Shown: positions 35,031 through 43,879 of the stretch, in pieces
How the letters are laid out: each line of letters starts with the position of its first letter
Numbering within the stretch: the stretch's first letter is position 1
DNA from: a virus
Direction: 5' to 3' (one strand)
DNA: 64,000 nucleotides
IMG/VR virus record: IMGVR_UViG_3300018080_000105
Location: 1-64,000 of that record
Program-made: the position numbers and the translations under genes
The notes under the pieces: model-generated
Seen by the model: only the letters and a program-made list of their open reading frames with translations
What the model was told of the DNA's origin: nothing
Database searches by the model: none

Positions 35031-36402
35031 GTTGACTTCCTTGTGAGAGTGCTGCCTGATCACGAAGTTTCTTGTCGGCGTCAAGGATCTGATCCTGCTC
35101 GAATGTGTCGAGAGCGCCCTGCTGGAGCTTCTTCCGCAGAAGACTCTGTACCAGCATCCGCTGCCCGGCAATGTTCGGCGACAACTGCACCAGATCGTTG
35201 TATGCGTCGGTCACTTCCGGGGCATCGTAGCCAGAAATAACCTCGTCGTTCAACATGAGGTCCTGCAGAGTGGCTTGCGAATTGATTGCCCGCATCTGCG
35301 CCTCGTGCTCAGGATCGTGCAAACTAGCCAATGCCCCGCTCACCCGTTCATCTTCCGACGGCCCGCCCAGCTTCCCGAGACCTTCCGCAAGGTTAGTCGC
35401 GGCAGAGGCTCCGATCAGCGTCGTAAAGGGGTCCATCGACTGCTTTTCCCGCTCGTCAGATGATGAACCCAAGATCGAAGGGCTGACGAGGGGTTCCACG
35501 AAAGGGGCCAGGTCGTGCTCCTGATGGGCAGCCGCAGCCTTATTGGCTTCTGCCAGCTCGCCAGCAGCGATTCGGACATCTTCCGCAGCTTTCAGGACAC
35601 GGTTGACGATCGTGAATGGCGCCTCAGTGGCGTCCAGGTCATCGACAGTTACCGGAAAGGCGTGGCGGCCGGGACTCAGCACAGAGTGACCCAAGTGGTG
35701 GTCTGACAGCTTGGTCAGCCCCGGGTTGACGCTGATCAGCTCGTCCATGACCCGCTTGCCTTTGTTGCCGTGCATCAGCACAACTGCTTCCTTCACAACC
35801 GGAATCGGGTGAGCACCCGGCCGGCGGAAGTAGTCAGTCAGATCGTTGAACGCACTACCCAGTTCATCGAACGCACTGGCATGCTTGCGGCGAGCATCGT
35901 CACAAGCCCACTGCAGCCGCCGCTGTTCGTTGAGTACCGGTCGGAATTCGTTCTTCTCAGATGGCAGGTCTTCCGCCTTCTTGATCAGCATGTCACGAAG
36001 TTGCGACCACTCAGGCAATGATGCCTTCTTCATCAAGCGATGCCGCCGTTGCAGCATAGCTCGCGGACTATAGTTGTACTCCGAGGAGACCACCGTATCG
36101 ATCACAGAGGCTGAGGCCTCTTTGGTCTGTGGCGGGTACAGCGTGTGCTTGACCACTTGCAGGTCTGCCAGCGGGAACTCCGCGCGCTTCTGCAACAAGT
36201 CTTCATTGCTTTTCCGCTGGTGAGTCGTCTGGCCGACGTTGTACGCGTGCACAACCAGGTCGAGTTCTCCCGGGCGCAACTGCATCTCGCGAGCAACCTT
36301 GACGATTGCTTTGTTCGGATCTTCTCCGGCAAGCACGGCATCGGTGGTATGCGAAATCGCATCCATCATGCGTCGCTCTGTTTCCGGTGCGATCTTTTTC
36401 AT
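35014..36402 (-). CDS. Internal head protein, unknown (462 aa)
   Basis: The product (MKKIAPETERRMMDAISHTT) is soluble and helical with at least eight K-x-A tripeptides (VKVAR, QKRAE, TKEAS, KKASL, IKKAE, VKEAV, LKAAE, NKAAA) distributed along the first 300 residues. A short segment near residues 340-360 (TTLIGASAATNLAEGLG) is glycine/alanine-rich. It overlaps the next gene by 17 bases. The K-x-A density and neighbours suggest an internal, protease-processed head protein. It has no recognised enzymatic domain. Confidence 0.6.
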   Translation of the reverse strand: MKKIAPETERRMMDAISHTTDAVLAGEDPNKAIVKVAREMQLRPGELDLVVHAYNVGQTTHQRKSNEDLLQKRAEFPLADLQVVKHTLYPPQTKEASASVIDTVVSSEYNYSPRAMLQRRHRLMKKASLPEWSQLRDMLIKKAEDLPSEKNEFRPVLNEQRRLQWACDDARRKHASAFDELGSAFNDLTDYFRRPGAHPIPVVKEAVVLMHGNKGKRVMDELISVNPGLTKLSDHHLGHSVLSPGRHAFPVTVDDLDATEAPFTIVNRVLKAAEDVRIAAGELAEANKAAAAHQEHDLAPFVEPLVSPSILGSSSDEREKQSMDPFTTLIGASAATNLAEGLGKLGGPSEDERVSGALASLHDPEHEAQMRAINSQATLQDLMLNDEVISGYDAPEVTDAYNDLVQLSPNIAGQRMLVQSLLRKKLQQGALDTFEQDQILDADKKLRDQAALSQGSQHASII

Positions 36403-36404
36403 GG

Positions 36405-37367
36405 TTACGCCTCCAGAATCTGGGTCGATTCAGTTTGTGGGAACTCCAACCGTCGTAATACCTCGGGCCGGATGATGTCCTTTCCAACGGACACACGCAT
36501 GGTTTCTTCGTACGTCAGTTCAGCTGCTGTAGTATTGAACTCGTGAGTCACGCTGAACAACTCTTCCTTCTTCCGTCCAATACTGAACGGCAACGTCGTC
36601 ATCATCGCATGGATGTGATCGAGTACCTGTTCCTGTGCTTTACCCGCACTGTCTGTGTTTCGTTCGACTTCAACAAACTTCGTGAACTGTTCCATCAACG
36701 CCAGTTGTGTACCCTGGTTGACGCTGACAGTTTTGGCTGCCAACGCTGCTTTCAGCTTCAGCGTACTGACCGCGTCGTCCAAAACACTGGCACCTACGGC
36801 ATCTGGTGTGCCACACCATACAGGATTTGCGAACTTACTCTCCAGAGCGTCTACGATGTAAGGCCCCAGAAAATATCCATACAGCTTCCAAAGCAGGTCG
36901 TGTTCTCGTTCTGACAAGCCCCGGTGAATCGCTGGCCCCATGACACAGTTCAGAATGTACGAGCGATGTTCCAGCTTCTCTTTGACGTTGAAAAACAAGG
37001 CTTCGTAAGCCGTGATCACCGCCGGGTCCATGTCGCAGCGGAACGCGATAGAGAAATCATCGGTCCGAGCCAGAAGGTGGGCTTCGATCAGGTGCTTCTG
37101 AACATTGGTCGCGGAACTCCAGGCAGTGTGCGCCCAGAAGATGTGAGGTCGTTTAGTAGCCAGGCGGGCCAGTGCGGCTTCGTCCTCAGACGCTCTCTGG
37201 TAGGCACGCAAAAACGATACGGCTTTATTGATCCACTTAAAGCCTTTGAGCCCGTCGCGCTTTCGAGAAGCACGCGGGCCGTCGCGATCGACAATCTCTA
37301 CCGCCCGTTGCCACATCCAGTCGGCGGGGCGGAAGGGATTGCTTGCCATAATGTGGAGAGCGGGCAT
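36405..37367 (-). CDS. Unknown helical protein in head cluster (320 aa)
   Basis: The start is uncertain: ATG 37367 (MPALHIMASNPFRPADWMWQ) has a weak site, and ATG 37349 is possible. The body is helical with Trp/Arg-rich sections ('GLKGFKWINKAVSFLRAYQR') and a conserved-looking segment 'DMDPAVITAYEALFFNVKEK' around residues 112-131 that I have seen in hypothetical phage and bacterial proteins, where it is part of a putative DNA-binding unit, but I cannot name the family. It overlaps no gene and abuts its neighbours closely. Confidence 0.6.
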   Translation of the reverse strand: MPALHIMASNPFRPADWMWQRAVEIVDRDGPRASRKRDGLKGFKWINKAVSFLRAYQRASEDEAALARLATKRPHIFWAHTAWSSATNVQKHLIEAHLLARTDDFSIAFRCDMDPAVITAYEALFFNVKEKLEHRSYILNCVMGPAIHRGLSEREHDLLWKLYGYFLGPYIVDALESKFANPVWCGTPDAVGASVLDDAVSTLKLKAALAAKTVSVNQGTQLALMEQFTKFVEVERNTDSAGKAQEQVLDHIHAMMTTLPFSIGRKKEELFSVTHEFNTTAAELTYEETMRVSVGKDIIRPEVLRRLEFPQTESTQILEA

Positions 37368-37371
37368 GTGA

Positions 37372-37794
37372 TTATCCGTTCAATGCCGACGGTTCAATCA
37401 ACAGGCTGAGGCCGTAGGTTTCCGTCCCAGAACCTCCACTGTTGATACGCATCCACAGCCGCCGTACAGGGTTTGTCGGCGTGCCGTCTCTATTGATGTA
37501 AGGGTAGTCTACCGCCGCCCGGTACGCCCCGCTCGTAATGGACACTTGTCCATTCGTAATCGAGTGCGCTTCCGGGTCACCGCCTTCCGTGGCAGAATCG
37601 GCAGACGAGCCAGCTGTCGCCATCGCCGCTACTTCGGAATCATAGATCTCGAAGTTGCCGGCGTCGGTGCCAGAGAGCTGTTTCAAATTGATCTGTTTGA
37701 TCGTCCCACGATGCGGCACATCAAGTCGCACGATCTCTTCCTGTCCAGCCTCGACAGAAAACTGAACAGGGCCATAACCCCATTGGTTACTCAT
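37372..37794 (-). CDS. Small beta-rich virion protein (140 aa)
   Basis: ATG 37794 (MSNQWGYGPVQFSVEAGQEE) has a GGGGAA-type site and lies inside the last bases of the HNH gene. The sequence alternates hydrophobic and polar residues in a jellyroll-like way (EEIVRLDVPHRGTIKQINLK and 'RRLWMRINSGGSGTETYGLS'), typical of small capsid-surface or fibre-tip proteins. No Cys, no membrane segment. Family unknown. Confidence 0.6.
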   Translation of the reverse strand: MSNQWGYGPVQFSVEAGQEEIVRLDVPHRGTIKQINLKQLSGTDAGNFEIYDSEVAAMATAGSSADSATEGGDPEAHSITNGQVSITSGAYRAAVDYPYINRDGTPTNPVRRLWMRINSGGSGTETYGLSLLIEPSALNG

Positions 37795-38518
37795 GGTCGG
37801 TTCCCCAAAAGATGTTGAATTCGTCAGCGGCCTGCGCGATCTTGATAGCCATCTCAGGCGGGAGTTCAGAAAGGTCTTTGGCGCCCTTCTGCGAGTTGCA
37901 GACACGGCACAATGTAACAGCGTTGCCTGGTCGAAGGCCGTGCCCCTTGGACAACGGCTTTACGTGGTCAGTACACAGACTACGCTGACTGTTACAGTTC
38001 ACGCAGGCCGGCTGCGACTCCCGGAGAGCCTGCTCCATTTCAAGAGTCCACGCGGCATCCAACTGCTGTTTCCTTTCCATCCTCTCGCGGACTTTCATAC
38101 GAGCATACGCAGGCGTCCTTGACTGTCCGTGCGTGCTATTAACCGCACTAGCCCGGCTCCGCTGATAGCACCCGCAGGACTGTGTGTGCCCGTTGCGGAG
38201 CTTGGCAGCCATCACGGCAATCTCACGACCACAGTCACAAAGACATGGCCAGAAATTATTTCCAGGAGCAGGCCGGCGAAGAATCATCAGCCGACCGTAA
38301 CGAGCACCTACTACGAGACGCGATGGCAAGTTGTCCAAGTGCTCTCTCAGAACACAACCACAAGACGTGATCTTGCCCTGCTGGAGGTCCCCAGACCTGA
38401 TCGACTTCTCATTACCGCAGGTACAAACGCATAACCAATACACGCCCTTCCGCGAGGTGTCTCGCTGAAGGACGGTCAGCCGTCCATATCTTCGTCCTGT
38501 GCGGTCAATGAGTTTCAT
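37787..38518 (-). CDS. HNH endonuclease with two CGC zinc-ribbon repeats
   Basis: The N-terminal 125 residues contain two similar repeats: 'RYGRLTVLQRD' then C-x-C-x-CG and 'SCGC', and again 'RYGRLMILRRP' then 'CLCDCGRE' and 'SCGC'. This is the AP2-like DNA-binding zinc-ribbon arrangement of phage homing endonucleases. A C-terminal HNH domain follows: 'CVNCNSQRSLCTDHVKPLSK' with the DH pair as the first catalytic site, then 'NAVTLCRVCNSQKGA' for the terminal N and zinc Cys. It cuts DNA at a target site and spreads the gene. The start overlaps the upstream stop (ATGA) and the end overlaps the next start. Confidence 0.85.
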   Translation of the reverse strand: MKLIDRTGRRYGRLTVLQRDTSRKGVYWLCVCTCGNEKSIRSGDLQQGKITSCGCVLREHLDNLPSRLVVGARYGRLMILRRPAPGNNFWPCLCDCGREIAVMAAKLRNGHTQSCGCYQRSRASAVNSTHGQSRTPAYARMKVRERMERKQQLDAAWTLEMEQALRESQPACVNCNSQRSLCTDHVKPLSKGHGLRPGNAVTLCRVCNSQKGAKDLSELPPEMAIKIAQAADEFNIFWGTDHE

Positions 38519-40962
38519 CAGTTTGCAACATCCCGAAGACTAAGGTCAGAACTGTCTTCTTCTGGGTACGGTTCAATTGTCTTTTGCTTTAAGAAGAGCA
38601 CGATATCGCCAGTCGACTCGAACGCGTTCCGCAATGAGTCTTCCAGTTCGGGCATATCCTGCTTGCCGTACCTATCGGCAAACTGCTCCTGGTGCCAGTA
38701 GAACTGGAACAGGATACGCCCTAATCGATCAACCGACCGGATGATATCAGGAATGTACCGATCAATCATCGTATCGTCTCGCACAGCTTTCAGCATGGAG
38801 CCGATCATCGCTGTGTCGAAGACTTCCTTCTGACCGGAAGCAGCTGCGTCTGCTACAGCTGCGTGATCCATCGGTCCCGGTGTGGCGCCAGGGCGTACAT
38901 CATAAACCGAAGGATCGGTGTTAGCTGCTGACAACGCCTCGACAGGAACCTCTTCTTCCTGCATGGCGATCGTGTTGCCCTGGAAGCCCATCGGGTTGTA
39001 GCCGCCCTGCATCGCTTCCGGGAATGATGGAGCCATCGGGGCTCCCTCGGTCAGGAAGGGATTAGCGTACTTCACGCGACAAACCATGCCGTTACCAGCA
39101 TGGCTTTTGTGCTTCGCAGTCTTCAGCAGTTCCTGAGAGGCCGGCACAGAAAGCCCGTGGTCATAAACCAGGTGGACCTGTGCATCCCGCGGAGTTAGCC
39201 GGTGACCATTGACGATGTAGCGGGTGCCCTCGTCTACGATTCGCAGCTTTGCGGTTTTCTTCATGATGTTCGCAGTGGCGTCGAACAGGTTGCCAGGCTG
39301 GATCGGCGGATCCTTGCTCGTGGTGTCGTCAGCACAGCAAGGCTCGATATGAGCCTTGTTCTTCCGACGCTCATCCCAGTTCGTCATCTGGACTTTGACA
39401 ACCTTGCAACCCTTCGGCACAAACAAGTCGCCTCGACTGGACCGCATATCGGTTCCGTCTTTGGCATCCAGATGAATCCGTTGCCCGTCAGACCATTTGC
39501 TATACCGATCATAGTTGGATGACGTATCGTAGTCTGTCCAACGACGCATACCCACTTCACGACTACGCGGGTGGTCAGTCTCGAAGTCGACTTTGTAAGA
39601 GTCATCGCCGATCGAATCTTCCACGCGGAACGTACAGGTCGCGTTGCGTCGCGGTCCAACAAGCATGTAGCGATCACCAACAGTCAGAGAGCTGGCGTCA
39701 GACTGACTATCGAGCCAGTCTTGCCAATTCTCTTCGCCGCCCATTTCTTCTTCCTGGCCGGCGGTCCAGATGTCGTGGCGGTCGAAGTTGCCCCAGCTCT
39801 TGTCCCCTTCAAGCCGCACAACCAGGCAGGTGCTTTCACGCCCATCTGGGCCGACTGGGTTGATGACTACCAGACACTTATCGAACTCGCCCGGCTTCGT
39901 CAGCACCTGATAGATGCCAGTTTCACCAGGATTGACGAGCTTTTGTTCGACCTGCAGGTTTACCGCCACAGAGATCTCATCGCCGGAGCGGTGATCTTTG
40001 ATCAGCATGCCGTCTCGCAGCAGCTTTTCCTGGTCCTCTTCGGCGAGGTCCTCGGGCGGCCCGTCCACCATACTCTGTTCGCTGGTGATGATACGGATCT
40101 TCTGACGTGCGTCCGGGCCGTCGTCATCGTCGGCCGCAGTCTTCTCGCCCAGGATGGAACCGGTGATGATTTGGTTCTTATTTACCGAAGCGTACGGGTC
40201 ATCCATCACGGAGCTGATGTTGCTCCGGTTGCGTGCCTCTGACACGGCATCGGTCAGCACATCCATCCCGTGCCAGTTAGCGAAGGCAGCTGCGATCTTG
40301 GGCTTCCGCTGCATCATTTCCACAACCGCCTGCAACGCTGGCAGGCTGGCTTGCTTCATGAAGTCACTCAGATCGAGCTTCGTTTGACAATGATCCGCAA
40401 ATTCGGAGATGCTGTCTTGCAGAGGCCGTGTCGCTAAGTGCCCAAACACTGGCATGAACGCAGCGACAGCAGACGCGTACTTGTGCGGCGACTCGCGGAG
40501 CTTCGAGAGTTCTGGCTGGCTCACGCCGATAGCCGACAGGTTACGGTCAATACCTGCGCCAATGATGTTCGGCTTACGATTGATGACGTAGTTGAGCCAG
40601 TTCTCTTTGAGCGGGACAAACATGTCCTGATTCTTCAGGTACAACAGTTCGTGGCCCTTCAGCTCACCTTGAAGAAAGAACACTGGAGCAAACAGCTGAG
40701 AGCTGCCTACCTTAAAGGCCATCACACCGACAGCCTGGGTGTTCTCTTCGTTGCGGTCGAGCAGCTGGAAGCCCAGCTCGTGATCGAGCAGGGTCGGAGC
40801 TTTATCCCGCATGTAAGCGTGAGCCAAATTGGAGAAGGCCTGCTCAAAGGGAGCGTCGGCACCATCTCCTCCCAATTCGGCTACTTTGATCGTCTGTTCC
40901 GGCGCGTGTGCGTAGTCACGGACACGGTTCATCCAGTAGTCGATTTCATGAGTCTGAGGCAT
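38518..40962 (-). CDS. Large head/virion protein, unknown (814 aa)
   Basis: I prefer ATG 40962 (MPQTHEIDYWMNRVRDYAHA), which has GGAGCG eight bases upstream, over an ATG four codons earlier. The first 260 residues are helical, a middle portion (about residues 330-560) is acidic and beta-rich (for example 'YMLVGPRRNATCTFRVEDSI'), and the C-terminal 110 residues are helical. K-x-A tripeptides occur at IKVAE, MKQAS, EKTAA, KKTAK and LKTAK, many in the head-cluster pattern. Probably a large processed internal or surface head protein, possibly ejected. No family match. Confidence 0.6.
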   Translation of the reverse strand: MPQTHEIDYWMNRVRDYAHAPEQTIKVAELGGDGADAPFEQAFSNLAHAYMRDKAPTLLDHELGFQLLDRNEENTQAVGVMAFKVGSSQLFAPVFFLQGELKGHELLYLKNQDMFVPLKENWLNYVINRKPNIIGAGIDRNLSAIGVSQPELSKLRESPHKYASAVAAFMPVFGHLATRPLQDSISEFADHCQTKLDLSDFMKQASLPALQAVVEMMQRKPKIAAAFANWHGMDVLTDAVSEARNRSNISSVMDDPYASVNKNQIITGSILGEKTAADDDDGPDARQKIRIITSEQSMVDGPPEDLAEEDQEKLLRDGMLIKDHRSGDEISVAVNLQVEQKLVNPGETGIYQVLTKPGEFDKCLVVINPVGPDGRESTCLVVRLEGDKSWGNFDRHDIWTAGQEEEMGGEENWQDWLDSQSDASSLTVGDRYMLVGPRRNATCTFRVEDSIGDDSYKVDFETDHPRSREVGMRRWTDYDTSSNYDRYSKWSDGQRIHLDAKDGTDMRSSRGDLFVPKGCKVVKVQMTNWDERRKNKAHIEPCCADDTTSKDPPIQPGNLFDATANIMKKTAKLRIVDEGTRYIVNGHRLTPRDAQVHLVYDHGLSVPASQELLKTAKHKSHAGNGMVCRVKYANPFLTEGAPMAPSFPEAMQGGYNPMGFQGNTIAMQEEEVPVEALSAANTDPSVYDVRPGATPGPMDHAAVADAAASGQKEVFDTAMIGSMLKAVRDDTMIDRYIPDIIRSVDRLGRILFQFYWHQEQFADRYGKQDMPELEDSLRNAFESTGDIVLFLKQKTIEPYPEEDSSDLSLRDVAN

Positions 40963-41043
40963 GGGGCGCTCCATCCATGGTCGCGGGATTGCGTTATCAC
41001 CGAATTATGTTAGCAGGGCGAGGTTTTTGAGACTACCTCAGCC

Positions 41044-42939
41044 CTACGGGGTCGTTTTGTTAGTGTCAAGATCCTTCCAGCCCTGGGTTGCTCCATGCTC
41101 CCCAAAGCCAGCTCCGTGGGCCAGGGCCGGCACATAGCTGGTCCCGCCCTCGTCCGATACAGCACCTCGTCGGGCGCCTTCCAAAAGACTGTTTTTCTGG
41201 TAACTACCCAACATCCTGGTCATCCAGTCCGGGTCATGTGCCGCATTCGACATTCCCCGAATCATTTCCGGCTGAAACGGAGGAGGCTCGGTATGTGCGT
41301 AAATCGACCGAACTCCGTGTTTCTGCAGATGTTTTACCATCGAAGGCTGGATCTTGGTACCCACGGAATAATGTAGGACGGGTCGTTCGAGATATTTTCC
41401 TGCTGCCTGGTTCGGTGTAATGACCGCGTGGCCCTCACGCGGTTTCCACTGTCGCTCCAGTAATTGGTAAGGAACCACATCATCCTGGACCCAGTCACCC
41501 ATCTCTTCGGTGAGCCTGACATGGTTGATCAGGCCCCGAGAAAGCAGCTCGATATTACGTCGGTGACCACGTGTTCCCATACCGTCAAGCGTGTCGCGGA
41601 ATGCCTTCACAAAGTACCGTCGACCTTCTCCGACGCCTTTATGCTTTACGACTTCGGCCGGGTTGGGGATTCCTTCGGAGATAACATCTCCGGCTTCGAC
41701 CGTGTCACCCTTTTTGACTTTGAGCTCGTAGCCGTGACCAACATAGTGGTCTTCGTTCCCAATGTGGACGTAGTGTCCGCCCTGCGGAGCTTCTCGCACA
41801 GAGTGCACAGTCCCGTCCAACTGAGCATGTGCCGCACCCGCGGCGAATTTCTTAGGGACTTGCACCAGCTGGTTGATGAACTGGAAACCTGAGATGGCAC
41901 CCGCCCCTGCTCCCGCCACGCCCCCAGAATGCTTTGAGGAAATTTGGGCCTGCGTGATCGGTTCCGCGAGTGCCTGGGCCGCGGCAATACCAACATAGTC
42001 ACCGATTGGCGACAATCCTCCACGTTCGCGATATCCCAAATCACGGGCATAAACTCCGCCGTCCTGCGGCCCGCCCACGGTCGGACTGCGAACAAGTATT
42101 TCATCAATGCCATCAGCTTCCAGCTCTTTCAAAATCTTCGGTGTCAGGACCGTATTGCGTTTGTACCCGCCGATCGGGTGCGCCAGCAGTGAACCAGCTG
42201 TATCTGAGTCGTTCGTATTTACCGGCAAACCGCGTGGCGTAGATTCGTCGTAGGGATCGTCATCATCGTCTGACGTAACCAGCAGGCGATGAGTTGCCTG
42301 CACGAGCTGCTTTGCCAGGAATCCGGCATCCTGTGTCGCACTCTTCAAGTCCTGAATCCCTTTCCTCGCACCGAACGCCCCGGCGAAATACTCATAGGGC
42401 TTCAGTCCCATGGAATAACTGCGAAGCACAGGAATCGGCAATGCGTTGCCGCGGTGGTCGGTGTACAGGAGGTCAGCTCCGCGAAGAGAATTCAGATTTA
42501 CGCTGTTACCCCGCGAACCAGACTGTACCTGCATTGCAAGCGGGTTGCCTTCGTCCTTGGATTCCTGCAGGACATCTTTGTGCAGCTGTCCCTGATATTT
42601 CTGCACAGCGAGCAAGACTGCGGTGTCCTTTTGTTCGTCAGACATGTTGGACGAATAGATCTTGTCCAGTTCCTTCTGCATCTTCATCCGCATCTGCCGC
42701 CCAGCCAGTGACTGTCGCAGAGATTTCAATCCAAATGAATAGCCACCCTCGGAGAACGAAGCATCCCGCCCAATGTCAGACAGGCGTTTGGCGACTTCGC
42801 GATATTTATCCGGGTGTTTATCGGCTACTTCCTGGAGCAAAGCACGGATGCCTTTCTTGTCCAGTACCCGGTCGTGGTCGACCAAGTCTTCTGGCAAGAC
42901 ACTGTTGATCCAGAGTTGTCCAAGAGTCGTTTCCAGCAT
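41044..42939 (-). CDS. RNA polymerase beta-prime C-terminal subunit (631 aa)
   Basis: This is the second half of the catalytic beta-prime subunit. Residues about 135-215 contain the trigger-loop region (AMQVQSGSRGNSVNLNSLRG, then 'SYSMGLKPYEYFAGAFGARK', 'GIQDLKSATQDAGFLAKQLV'), matching bacterial beta-prime 'SGARG' and 'FGARKG..DTAL.TA.SGYLTRRL' blocks. Residues about 320-340 (YVGIAAAQALAEPITQAQIS) are the 'GIIAAQSIGEPGTQLT' switch block. The N-terminal domain corresponds to beta-prime sequence just after the catalytic core. With the 1475-residue gene it makes a complete catalytic pair. The start has only a weak ribosome site, so translation is probably coupled. Confidence 0.9.
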   Translation of the reverse strand: MLETTLGQLWINSVLPEDLVDHDRVLDKKGIRALLQEVADKHPDKYREVAKRLSDIGRDASFSEGGYSFGLKSLRQSLAGRQMRMKMQKELDKIYSSNMSDEQKDTAVLLAVQKYQGQLHKDVLQESKDEGNPLAMQVQSGSRGNSVNLNSLRGADLLYTDHRGNALPIPVLRSYSMGLKPYEYFAGAFGARKGIQDLKSATQDAGFLAKQLVQATHRLLVTSDDDDDPYDESTPRGLPVNTNDSDTAGSLLAHPIGGYKRNTVLTPKILKELEADGIDEILVRSPTVGGPQDGGVYARDLGYRERGGLSPIGDYVGIAAAQALAEPITQAQISSKHSGGVAGAGAGAISGFQFINQLVQVPKKFAAGAAHAQLDGTVHSVREAPQGGHYVHIGNEDHYVGHGYELKVKKGDTVEAGDVISEGIPNPAEVVKHKGVGEGRRYFVKAFRDTLDGMGTRGHRRNIELLSRGLINHVRLTEEMGDWVQDDVVPYQLLERQWKPREGHAVITPNQAAGKYLERPVLHYSVGTKIQPSMVKHLQKHGVRSIYAHTEPPPFQPEMIRGMSNAAHDPDWMTRMLGSYQKNSLLEGARRGAVSDEGGTSYVPALAHGAGFGEHGATQGWKDLDTNKTTP

Positions 42940-42944
42940 TCGTA

Positions 42945-43196
42945 TCAGCCAGATTTGATCTGAGGTTGCCCCGGGGCATTAACGTCGATGACTGCGACCG
43001 TCTTATCGATACCAAGGTTACGCAGTACCTCGTTGAACTGTCGCTGCGTAGATTCCTGTGCAGTCTCTGCGATGATCAACTCATCTCCAAGTTCTGCGGC
43101 GACGGCGATCGGATTGTCGAACTTATCAAGAACAACGACCCGAGTGACTTCTTTGGTTGTGAAGTCGCCCAGGCCATTGTGAAACATGATCTTCAT
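42945..43196 (-). CDS. Small protein between RNA polymerase genes (83 aa)
   Basis: The product (MKIMFHNGLGDFTTKEVTRV) is a compact alpha/beta protein with a beta-strand opening, an acidic turn and a helix (ETAQESTQRQFNEVLRNLGI). It shares its start base with the previous stop (43196). Small proteins lodged between RNA polymerase subunit genes are often polymerase-associated, but no family is recognisable. Confidence 0.6.
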   Translation of the reverse strand: MKIMFHNGLGDFTTKEVTRVVVLDKFDNPIAVAAELGDELIIAETAQESTQRQFNEVLRNLGIDKTVAVIDVNAPGQPQIKSG

Positions 43197-43879
43197 CAGA
43201 CCTGCGTCCTCTGCCGCATAATTGCCGCCACAGCCGCAGCCCCGGTCTCGGGGTCGTAGTTGTTGAGAACATCACGCACAGTCAACTGTGCTGCCTTCTC
43301 GCCTCCGCCCCCGGCCAAGCCGGCCTGCATCGGGTTAATATCTGGAATCGGTCCACCGCCGTCATCCGCTGGAGCCATTGCAGCTCCCGGATCCTGCGGC
43401 CCGCCAGGCACTGCCGCTTCCGCGACAGGTGTCGGCGAGCCTGGAGGTGTGATCAGGGCACCCGGATCGAGCTGAATGCCCTGTGCGTTCATAATAGCCG
43501 TCAATTGTTGCTGCAGATTGTACAACCTGAAGTCCAACATCTGCATCATTTGCTCGGGCTTCATTTTTGGCGGGGCTGCTCCAGCACCGCCGGCGGCAGC
43601 TGCCGCCGGGTCGGCTGGAGGAGCGGCACCAGCTGCCATCGCTGGGTCCATCGCACCACCGACCATAGCTGGATCAACAGGAGGCGCCGCTCCGGGCATT
43701 GCTCCAGCCATTGCCGGGTCCATCGGGGGCATGCCGCCTGCAGCCGCCATAGCCGGGTCCATCGGGGCGCCGGCGGGCGCTGCAGGAACGACTGCAATCT
43801 TTTCCATTGAAGGACCGCCTTGATCCTTCCACACACGATGCTGCGCGAGTTCAAGAAGAGCAGGGTTGTAACCGGTCAT
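43196..43879 (-). CDS. Low-complexity DPAMA-repeat protein (227 aa)
   Basis: The N-terminus (MTGYNPALLELAQHRVWKDQ) is followed by five imperfect repeats of (M/V)DPAMA, in a Pro/Gly/Ala/Met-rich stretch (residues about 35-100). The second half has a helix (KPEQMMQMLDFRLYNLQQQL) and another Pro-rich part, then a C-terminal helix. K-x-A tripeptides (EKIAV and EKAAQ) flank the repeats. The protein is likely a flexible linker or internal head protein. It overlaps the HNH gene by one or two bases. No enzymatic domain. Confidence 0.6.
   Translation of the reverse strand: MTGYNPALLELAQHRVWKDQGGPSMEKIAVVPAAPAGAPMDPAMAAAGGMPPMDPAMAGAMPGAAPPVDPAMVGGAMDPAMAAGAAPPADPAAAAAGGAGAAPPKMKPEQMMQMLDFRLYNLQQQLTAIMNAQGIQLDPGALITPPGSPTPVAEAAVPGGPQDPGAAMAPADDGGGPIPDINPMQAGLAGGGGEKAAQLTVRDVLNNYDPETGAAAVAAIMRQRTQV

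Noticed and set aside
35014-36402. Portal protein identity for the 462-residue protein or for the 814-residue protein at 38518
   Set aside because: Neither has portal-like wing/clip/crown patterns that I can recognise, and both carry many K-x-A motifs, more like internal processed proteins.
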